Shown here piece by piece: positions 1 through 5,091 of a stretch of 5,091 bases of DNA. The stretch is from GYS-P2D sp964489125 (lineage in GTDB: Bacteria > Bacteroidota > Bacteroidia > Chitinophagales > Saprospiraceae). The notes beneath the pieces were generated by a model. It did no database searches and was not told the origin of the DNA. It worked only from the letters and a program-made list of their open reading frames with translations. The position numbers and the translations under genes were made by a program. The DNA lies in contig CAZAXY010000189.1 in the NCBI GenBank assembly GCA_964489125.1, positions 1 to 5,091 on the forward strand, in the 5' to 3' direction. Each line of letters opens with the position of its first letter. Position 1 is the stretch's first letter.

Positions 1-133
1 TAGCGTACATCTCATCAGATACCTTAGCAGTAGGTTTGTTATCTATCTCAAACCCATTATTCACCAAGTATTCTACTATCGTAGAAGTACCCACATTCAA
101 TTCCTTGGCAACCTTAACTAGCCTCTTCGCCAT
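1..133 (-). CDS. infB: Translation initiation factor IF-2, N-terminal fragment (partial at window edge)
   Basis: Reading leftwards from the ATG at 133-131 there is an open frame of 44 codons that runs off the window. It begins MAKRLVKVAKELNVGTSTIV and continues with GFEIDNKPTAKVSDEMY. This is the small helical N-terminal domain of IF-2 in the form I know from Bacteroidota; the linker, GTPase and tRNA-binding domains lie outside. IF-2 is the cytoplasmic GTPase that delivers formyl-methionyl initiator tRNA to the 30S subunit and promotes joining of the 50S subunit. The gene follows nusA on the same strand after a 39-bp gap (134-172), the classical rimP-nusA-infB order, so co-transcription is likely. 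No strong ribosome binding site stands next to the ATG; the nearest purine-rich stretch (GAGAAAGGA) is about 19 bases upstream. Identification is firm from family wording plus gene order, but only the N-terminus is visible. Confidence 0.93.
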   Translation of the reverse strand, partial: MAKRLVKVAKELNVGTSTIVEYLVNNGFEIDNKPTAKVSDEMYA

Positions 134-172
134 ATATAACTCTAAAGTTTTTCCTTTCTCTTCGCCTCTTAA

Positions 173-1405
173 TTAATCTTCAAACTCCTCACTTAATATC
201 TTCAACACATCAGAAATCGTCTCTTCCTCGAGATCAGTTCTTCTGATAAGCTCCTCTTTGCTCAAATGTAATACACTCCTCGCTGTATCACAGCCTATAG
301 ACTTAAGGGAATCAATGATCCACTCTTCTATCTCATCAGTAAACTCATCTAAGTCTACATCGTCGATTTCTTCATCTGTATCTCTGTACACATCTATCTC
401 AAATTCTGTTAACTTACTGGCCAACTTGATATTGCTACCACCTCTACCAATTGCAAGGGATACTTGATCTGGCTTCAAGAATACTGCTGCAGTCTTAGAC
501 TCATCATCTAACTTGATGCTAGTAACCTTAGCTGGTGTCAAAGACCTCTGAATGAAGAGATTGATATTATTGGTGTAATTCACGATATCGATGTTCTCAT
601 TTTTGAGCTCACGGACTATACCATGTATCCTGCTACCTTTCATTCCTACACATGCTCCAACTGGATCGATGCGGTCGTCATACGACTCCACTGCAACTTT
701 GGCTCTTTCACCAGGAATTCTGACAATCTTCTTAATAGTGATCAATCCGTCTTCAATCTCAGGAACCTCTTGCTCCATAAGTTTGGCGAGGAAGTTATTA
801 TCTGTTCGAGATACAATAACCGCAGGATTGTTGTTTCTCATATCAACTCGCTTGATGATTCCACGGACCATATCTCCTTTTCTAAAGAAGTCTCCCTTGA
901 TCATTTCATTGCGCGGCAATACAAGCTCGTTATTGGTGGCATCGTCAATGATTAGCATCTCTCGCTTGAGAATTTGGTGAACTTCACCAACGACTATATC
1001 ACCAACACGATCAGAGTATCTTTTGAATATTTCGTCTTTTTCGAGCTCCATTATCCTTGAAATCAAGGTTTGTCTCGCCGCCATAACTGACCTTCTACCG
1101 AACTCCGCAAGTTCTAATTCTTGGTAGCACTCTTCGCCGATCTCGTAGTCTTCGTCAATTTCTAAAGCGTCTGTAATAGATACTTGAGCGCGATCATCTG
1201 TTACCTCACCATCTGGTACAATCTCACGTACTCGCCAGATCTCAAGGTCACCATTAGTGGTGTTTACAATGACGTCAAAATTATCGTCAGTGCCATATTT
1301 CTTCTTAATAAGGGTTCTGAATACATCTTCCAGTACTCTTACCATTGTCGGGCGATCAATATTCTTGCCCGCTTTAAACTCTGAAAATGTCTCAATTAAG
1401 TTCAT
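173..1405 (-). CDS. nusA: Transcription termination/antitermination factor NusA
   Basis: This 410-residue protein matches NusA throughout. NusA binds RNA polymerase near the RNA exit channel and modulates pausing, intrinsic termination and antitermination. Residues 1-125 form the polymerase-binding N-terminal domain (MNLIETFSEFKAGKNIDR at the start). Residues about 135-201 form an S1 RNA-binding domain (GDIVVGEV to AVIVSRT). Residues about 229-290 form KH1 with the GxxG loop GMKG at 254-257, in the signature DPVGACVGMKGSRI. Residues about 300-341 form KH2 with GRGG at 320-323. A strongly acidic stretch at 342-361 (13 of 20 residues D or E) leads into one short helical C-terminal unit (about 362-410). 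Escherichia coli NusA has two acidic repeats after KH2 and is about 495 residues, so this is the short form. The start ATG at 1405 lies 6 bp after the rimP stop, implying translational coupling; the stop is TAA at 175-173. The frame is intact. Confidence 0.98.
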   Translation of the reverse strand: MNLIETFSEFKAGKNIDRPTMVRVLEDVFRTLIKKKYGTDDNFDVIVNTTNGDLEIWRVREIVPDGEVTDDRAQVSITDALEIDEDYEIGEECYQELELAEFGRRSVMAARQTLISRIMELEKDEIFKRYSDRVGDIVVGEVHQILKREMLIIDDATNNELVLPRNEMIKGDFFRKGDMVRGIIKRVDMRNNNPAVIVSRTDNNFLAKLMEQEVPEIEDGLITIKKIVRIPGERAKVAVESYDDRIDPVGACVGMKGSRIHGIVRELKNENIDIVNYTNNINLFIQRSLTPAKVTSIKLDDESKTAAVFLKPDQVSLAIGRGGSNIKLASKLTEFEIDVYRDTDEEIDDVDLDEFTDEIEEWIIDSLKSIGCDTARSVLHLSKEELIRRTDLEEETISDVLKILSEEFED

Positions 1406-1411
1406 CCAGCT

Positions 1412-1864
1412 TTATTTAAAACTTACGAGTATTTTGGCTTTTTTAATTTTATCTTTTAAGAGTATTAGCTCCTCTTCTTTCTTCTTTTGCTTTATGATCA
1501 AGGTGATTGAGGTTTCTGAAACCGCCGTCAGCCGACCTTCAATGGTTTCGTCTTCATCAGATATCACTCTTATCCTCCTACCAATATTTTTCTTGTATTG
1601 GCGATGCAGTTTCAGCGGTCTATCAACTCCTGGGGAAGACACATCGAGTGTATACTTCTCTCCAAGCCACCCATTCTCTTCAATCAGATGCTCTAGGTGT
1701 CGACTGATACGTTGACAGTTTCTGATATTGAGTGTGGTGTCCGAGTCGATATAGACTTCAACCTTATCATTCTTCTTAACTACGATGTCTACCAAATAGT
1801 AGTCTTCATACTCTTCTTCGGTAAATTTAGTAGTCAGTGCATCTGACAATAGCTTTTCTATCAT
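1412..1864 (-). CDS. rimP: Ribosome maturation factor RimP
   Basis: RimP binds the 30S subunit and assists its late assembly. From the ATG at 1864 the protein has 150 residues; a longer reading from an ATG at 1894 adds MFPFFNKTIS (160 residues). In the long numbering, the N-terminal alpha/beta domain carries VEVYIDSD (45-52) and the family hallmark YTLDVSSPGVDRPL (81-94); the C-terminal Sm-like beta-barrel follows from about 97 (GRRIRVI, IEGRLTAV, ITLIIKQKK). I prefer 1864 because the E. coli protein has its corresponding Tyr at residue 72, matching 71 here rather than 81, and because the 1894 ATG sits inside a terminator-like hairpin. Against this, the purine run GGAAGG lies 8 bases before the 1894 ATG and could serve as a ribosome binding site. 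The gene is first in the rimP-nusA-infB cluster. The family call is firm; the start is moderately sure. Confidence 0.95.
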   Translation of the reverse strand: MIEKLLSDALTTKFTEEEYEDYYLVDIVVKKNDKVEVYIDSDTTLNIRNCQRISRHLEHLIEENGWLGEKYTLDVSSPGVDRPLKLHRQYKKNIGRRIRVISDEDETIEGRLTAVSETSITLIIKQKKKEEELILLKDKIKKAKILVSFK

Positions 1865-1879
1865 CGATATAGTTTTATT

Positions 1880-1906
1880 AAAAAAAGGGAACATCTCAGT
1901 TCCCTT
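1880..1906 (-). promoter_or_regulatory. Terminator-like hairpin with T-run in the rimP-nusA-infB leader (candidate attenuator)
   Basis: On the minus strand the arms AAGGGAAC (1906-1899) and GTTCCCTT (1892-1885) form a perfect 8-bp stem with the 6-base loop TGAGAT. The RNA then runs straight into Ts (1884-1880, seven Ts in a row counting the stem end). This is the form of an intrinsic terminator, but no minus-strand gene ends here: it lies in the leader of rimP. A role in attenuating the operon, or in hiding the GGAAGG purine run and the ATG at 1894, is inference. The same DNA read on the plus strand has no T-run after the stem, so it would not act as a terminator for plus-strand transcription. 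Confidence 0.5.
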
Positions 1907-1921
1907 CCTTCAAATCGTGTG

Positions 1922-1929
1922 CGAATATA
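1922..1929 (-). promoter_or_regulatory. Possible -7 promoter element for rimP-nusA-infB
   Basis: The minus strand reads TATATTCG here, matching the Bacteroidota primary-sigma -7 consensus TAnnTTTG at all but one fixed position. A TTG (1948-1946) lies 16 bases upstream and could be the -33 element, though the spacing is slightly short. Transcription would start near 1915, just before the leader hairpin. Such short matches arise easily by chance in AT-rich DNA. Confidence 0.3.
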
Positions 1930-2006
1930 GGGCTTTTAGGGCATACAACGGGTATTTAATATGTGAACTGAACATTCAATAAAGCAGCTACTTTACTTGA
2001 TAAGCT

Positions 2007-2014
2007 TAATTTTG
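2007..2014 (+). promoter_or_regulatory. Possible -7 promoter element for the punA-uvrA unit
   Basis: TAATTTTG fits the Bacteroidota -7 consensus TAnnTTTG exactly and lies 37 bases before the ATG of the nucleoside phosphorylase, giving a predicted leader of roughly 30 bases. No convincing TTTG or TTG -33 element is seen at the expected distance upstream. The position in the divergent intergenic region supports it; the motif alone is weak evidence. Confidence 0.35.
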
Positions 2015-2051
2015 TGGAGTATATCGTGATACAATCTGAAAGTGAGCCATA

Positions 2052-2879
2052 ATGACGGATCAATACTATGATCAAATCCAAGAATCTACTGCATACATAA
2101 ATGCCATTATTAACGATAAGGCCGATGTCGCTATAGTGCTGGGGACAGGCCTGGGCAACTTGGTTAAACATATCGATGTAGAGCATGTAATAGCATATGA
2201 GAACATTCCTCATTTCCCTCCAGTAACCGTCAAAGGACACAAGGGTCAATTGGTCTATGGGAGTCTAAATGGAAAGAAGGTCATTGCCCAAAATGGGCGA
2301 TACCATTATTATGAAGGTTATAGCATGAAGGAGGTGACCTTGCCGATTAGAGTGTTTAAGTTTTTAGGAGCTAAGCATTTAGTGATAGCCAGTGCCGTAG
2401 GAGGTATTCATGAAGATTATGAGGCTGGAGATATAACTGTTGTCAATGATCATATCAACTTGCACTATGATAATCCGTTATTGGGCCACAATGACGAACG
2501 ATTAGGCCCAAGATTTCCAGATATGACGGATGCTTATGATCCCATGATCATAGAACTGTGCCATAAAATTGCAGAAGAACATGGTATCACCTTACATGAT
2601 AGCGTATATGGCGGACTACCGGGACCAAATCTTGAAACTAAGGCAGAGTATAATTACTTACATATCATAGGTGCTACTGTTGTAGGCATGTCTACGATCC
2701 CCGAAATATTAATAGCCAGACACATGGGATTATCATCTTGTGTGCTTACGGCTGTTACGAATAAATGTTTCCCAATATCTGCCATTAAAAAGGTAACCCA
2801 TCAGGAGGTGATAGATGTTGCAGAAAAGGTGGAGCAGAAGATTACCCCTCTGGTGAGTGAATTGATTAAGAGACTATAA
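2052..2879 (+). CDS. punA: Purine nucleoside phosphorylase, trimeric PNP/MTAP family
   Basis: This 275-residue cytoplasmic enzyme should split inosine and guanosine (and deoxy forms) with phosphate into free base and ribose-1-phosphate, serving purine salvage. Length and motifs fit the trimeric family: GTGLG phosphate loop (31-35), GRYHYYEGYS (82-91, with Arg83 and His85 matching human Arg84 and His86), DHINL (133-137), GPRFPDMTDAYD (152-163), LPGPNLETKAE (189-199, Glu195 matching human base-binding Glu201), VGMSTIPE (211-218, Ser214 matching phosphate-binding Ser220) and TNK (236-238, Asn237 matching human Asn243). The Asn points to 6-oxopurine nucleosides rather than methylthioadenosine. 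The usual (T/S)NAAGG block reads ASAVGG (113-118), so the phosphate-site Asn is Ser114. The ATG at 2052 is preceded by no strong ribosome binding site. It is unrelated to polynucleotide phosphorylase, also abbreviated pnp and often found near rimP-nusA-infB clusters in proteobacteria. uvrA follows after 8 bp. Confidence 0.95.
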   Translation: MTDQYYDQIQESTAYINAIINDKADVAIVLGTGLGNLVKHIDVEHVIAYENIPHFPPVTVKGHKGQLVYGSLNGKKVIAQNGRYHYYEGYSMKEVTLPIRVFKFLGAKHLVIASAVGGIHEDYEAGDITVVNDHINLHYDNPLLGHNDERLGPRFPDMTDAYDPMIIELCHKIAEEHGITLHDSVYGGLPGPNLETKAEYNYLHIIGATVVGMSTIPEILIARHMGLSSCVLTAVTNKCFPISAIKKVTHQEVIDVAEKVEQKITPLVSELIKRL

Positions 2880-2887
2880 CAGACTCG

Positions 2888-5091
2888 GTGGAAGAACAGC
2901 ATATAAGCGTAATAGGTGCTCGAGAGCATAATCTTAAGGATATAGATGTAGAGATCCCTAGAAATAAGTTGGTAGTGATTACTGGCATAAGTGGTAGTGG
3001 GAAGTCTTCTCTCGCATTTGACACCATATATGCGGAGGGTCAGCGTCGCTATCTCGAGACTTTCTCATCCTATGCCAGGCAGTTTCTTGGTAAGATGGAT
3101 CGACCAGATGTCGAGAAAATAGAAGGGCTCAGTCCAGTCATCTCTATCGAACAAAAGACGACAGGATGGAATCCACGGTCTACAGTGGGCACTACAACTG
3201 AGATATATGACTTCTTAAGATTGCTATATGCTAGAATAGGTGAAGCTTACTCCTACAATACGGGTAAGCGGATGGTAAAGTACTCTGAAGAGAAAATTAT
3301 CCAGAAGCTCTTGTCGGATTATGACGGCAAGAAGATCATGATCCTCGCACCACTGATCCGTGCTCGTAAAGGGCACTATCGAGAGCTTTTCGAACAGATG
3401 CGTAAGAAGGGATATACGAAAGTCCGCATTGATGGTGAAATCAAGGATCTCATACCAGGTATGCAGGTAGATCGCTATAAGACTCACGACATAGAGATAG
3501 TCGTGGACCGCATTAAGATTGAGACAGCCAAGCGAGAACGCATTGCTTCTTCGCTTGCAGTAGCCTTTAAACTGAGTGATAATTTCGTTCAGATCTATGA
3601 TGTAGATACAGACGAAGTGCAGCCATATAGTAATCAGTTGATGTGCCCTGACACAGGTATTTCTTATGAAGAGCCATCACCTAACACTTTTTCATTTAAT
3701 AGCCCATACGGATCCTGTCCACATTGTAATGGATTAGGGCAGCTCAATGAAGTGGATTTAGAAAAAGTTATTCCTGATGATTCCAATACGATAAACAAAG
3801 GTGGCATTATACCAATAGGTGAAGCACGGGAGAACACAACCTTTAAACAACTCCGCAAGCTTGCCAGAGAACACAAGTTTACGCTTTCAACTCCGATCAA
3901 GGATATTCCTGATAAGGCGATGAATATTATCATGAATGGTAAAATAGATAAGGCGATCAAGGAAAAAAGAACGCTATCAGATTATAACCATAACATTCTC
4001 GAGGATGGGCTGATCACTATGCTACAACGATGGTATAAAGACACTAGCTCGGAGAAGATCAGAAACTGGGCGTCAGACTTTCTGACTATTGTAACATGCT
4101 CGGAGTGCGAAGGATATCGACTTAAGAAAGCATCACGTCATTTTAAACTGGCAAGCAAGCATATTGGCGAGCTGGCAGTAATGGACTTGTCTGAATTGAG
4201 CGAATGGTTTGCTACGGTCAATGATCATCTAGACGATCGTCAGAAGACCATCGCCAAGGATGTTATCAAGGAAATCAAGTATCGATTAGATTTCTTATTG
4301 CAGGTTGGTCTCGATTATCTCAGTTTGCATCGCCCTACAAGGACATTATCGGGAGGAGAGTCTCAACGTACTCGCCTTGCTACTCAGATAGGTTCCCAGC
4401 TGACTGGTATCACCTATGTGATGGATGAGCCGAGCATCGGATTGCATCAGCGAGACAATCAGCGATTGATCAAATCACTAAAGGATCTATCAGAGATAGG
4501 GAATACCGTCATAGTCGTAGAACACGACAAAGACATCATGCTGGCGTCGGACTACCTGATTGACTTAGGGCCTGGCGCCGGAGTGAATGGTGGTGATGTC
4601 ATCAATCAAGGAAGTCCTTCGGAATTTAAAGGGAAAGAAGGCATCACGGCCTCTTACCTTTCTCAACGTGAGGTGATCCCATTCAATAAAAAACCACGCA
4701 AAGGAAATGGTGAGAAGCTGGTACTTGAGGGAGCCATAGGACATAACTTGAAGGGTAAGAAACTAACTATACCGCTAGGCACTTTTACCTGTGTTACAGG
4801 GGTGTCAGGAAGCGGCAAGTCATCATTGATCAATGGCACACTCTATCCAATCCTTAGAGCACACTTTTATAAGAGTAGTCAACGGCCGCTGCCTTATGGG
4901 TCGATTGAAGGAATGGATCATATCGATAAAGTCATTGAGATTGATCAATCAGCAATTGGGCGAACACCCCGATCGAATCCGGCGACATATACCAAGCTTT
5001 TTGATCCGATCAGAAGATTATTCTCCGACTTGCCAGAGTCAAAAATCCGGGGATATAAGCCTGGGCGATTCTCATTTAATGTGAAGGGAGG
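2888..5091 (+). CDS. uvrA: Excinuclease ABC subunit UvrA, GTG start, partial (C-terminus outside window)
   Basis: UvrA is the ATPase that, with UvrB, finds bulky DNA lesions in nucleotide excision repair. The frame is open from the GTG at 2888 to the window end (734 codons and two bases), with no frameshift seen in full translation. Numbering from the GTG: REHNLKDIDVEIPRNKLVV, then Walker A GISGSGKS (33-40, Lys39); EGQRRYLETFSSYARQFLG; the UvrB-binding and insertion region; first zinc module C253-P-D-T256 with C277-P-H-C280; C404-S-E-C407 followed by GYRL; ABC signature LSGGE (487-491); Walker B ending D513-E514 in MDEPSIGLHQRDN; His546 of VVEHD; second Walker A GVSGSGKS (Lys644). It ends in KIRGYKPGRFSFNVKG, just before the second zinc finger, so the second signature and Walker B are missing only because of the edge. 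The GTG is the only sensible start: a stop lies at 2867-2869 and the first in-frame ATG (3095) is past Walker A. It lies 8 bp after punA, so co-transcription is likely. Confidence 0.98.
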   Translation, partial: MEEQHISVIGAREHNLKDIDVEIPRNKLVVITGISGSGKSSLAFDTIYAEGQRRYLETFSSYARQFLGKMDRPDVEKIEGLSPVISIEQKTTGWNPRSTVGTTTEIYDFLRLLYARIGEAYSYNTGKRMVKYSEEKIIQKLLSDYDGKKIMILAPLIRARKGHYRELFEQMRKKGYTKVRIDGEIKDLIPGMQVDRYKTHDIEIVVDRIKIETAKRERIASSLAVAFKLSDNFVQIYDVDTDEVQPYSNQLMCPDTGISYEEPSPNTFSFNSPYGSCPHCNGLGQLNEVDLEKVIPDDSNTINKGGIIPIGEARENTTFKQLRKLAREHKFTLSTPIKDIPDKAMNIIMNGKIDKAIKEKRTLSDYNHNILEDGLITMLQRWYKDTSSEKIRNWASDFLTIVTCSECEGYRLKKASRHFKLASKHIGELAVMDLSELSEWFATVNDHLDDRQKTIAKDVIKEIKYRLDFLLQVGLDYLSLHRPTRTLSGGESQRTRLATQIGSQLTGITYVMDEPSIGLHQRDNQRLIKSLKDLSEIGNTVIVVEHDKDIMLASDYLIDLGPGAGVNGGDVINQGSPSEFKGKEGITASYLSQREVIPFNKKPRKGNGEKLVLEGAIGHNLKGKKLTIPLGTFTCVTGVSGSGKSSLINGTLYPILRAHFYKSSQRPLPYGSIEGMDHIDKVIEIDQSAIGRTPRSNPATYTKLFDPIRRLFSDLPESKIRGYKPGRFSFNVKG

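Noticed and set aside
258..1384. Several plus-strand open frames of 66-129 codons (for example 258-467, 591-980, 623-955, 1184-1384)
   Set aside because: They lie antisense inside nusA, which has full family support. Their translations are low-complexity (Ser, Ile and Leu rich) and show no recognisable motif.
1257..1715. Plus-strand frames 1257-1715 and 1507-1707
   Set aside because: These are antisense to nusA and rimP; the Ser/Phe-rich translation is what the opposite strand of Lys/Glu/Asp-rich coding DNA gives.
1880..1906. Reading the hairpin as an ordinary bidirectional terminator between converging genes
   Set aside because: The flanking genes diverge, so no transcript is expected to end here, and only the minus strand has a T-run after the stem.
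1956..2249. Minus-strand frame of 97 codons across the intergenic region and the start of punA
   Set aside because: It is mostly antisense to the well-supported phosphorylase, has no domain signal, and would occupy the divergent promoter region.
2052..2879. Polynucleotide phosphorylase (also called pnp), often near rimP-nusA-infB in proteobacteria
   Set aside because: The protein is 275 residues with nucleoside phosphorylase motifs; it lacks the RNase PH, KH and S1 domains of the roughly 700-residue exoribonuclease.
3224..3960. Minus-strand frames 3224-3487 and 3664-3960
   Set aside because: These are antisense shadows of uvrA, whose sense frame is continuous and motif-rich.
2443..4229. Shared 12-mer GTCAATGATCAT near 2443 and 4218
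   Set aside because: Both copies encode the same short residue run (V-N-D-H) in unrelated proteins; a single 12-base match in different genes is best explained by chance.
4833..5084. Plus-strand 83-codon frame in a different phase from uvrA
   Set aside because: It overlaps the conserved second ATPase half of uvrA in another frame and shows no family resemblance.

Overview
The window looks like an ordinary chromosomal housekeeping segment of a Bacteroidota bacterium, possibly from the Saprospiria side of the phylum. The lineage call rests on protein style (the IF-2 N-terminus, a NusA of about 410 residues with a short C-terminal region, and UvrA wording such as LSGGESQR and AYSYNTGKRMVKY), on moderately AT-rich DNA, on weak or absent Shine-Dalgarno sequences, and on a TAnnTTTG-type promoter element. 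The class-level placement is an inference.

Layout: two divergent transcription units meet at an intergenic region around 1865-2051. Leftwards (minus strand) runs the conserved rimP-nusA-infB cluster: ribosome maturation factor RimP (1412-1864, or to 1894), transcription factor NusA (173-1405) and the first 44 codons of translation initiation factor IF-2 (1-133, cut by the window edge). Rightwards (plus strand) lie a trimeric-type purine nucleoside phosphorylase (2052-2879) and, 8 bp later, the UvrA subunit of the excision nuclease (2888 to the window end). UvrA starts with GTG and is open for about 734 codons; its last roughly 200 residues lie outside the window.

How the genes work together: RimP matures the 30S subunit, NusA controls pausing, termination and antitermination by RNA polymerase, and IF-2 brings initiator tRNA to the 30S subunit, so the left operon joins transcription and translation functions. 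The right unit pairs purine salvage with nucleotide excision repair. That pairing looks positional rather than a known pathway link.

The most notable non-coding signal is a GC-rich 8-bp hairpin followed by a T-run on the minus strand (1880-1906), placed exactly at the front of the rimP-nusA-infB operon. It resembles an intrinsic terminator or attenuator and overlaps one candidate rimP start codon. I see no mobile element, CRISPR array, RNA gene, toxin-antitoxin module or defence system, and no evidence for an undescribed multi-gene system. The gene-level content is conventional.
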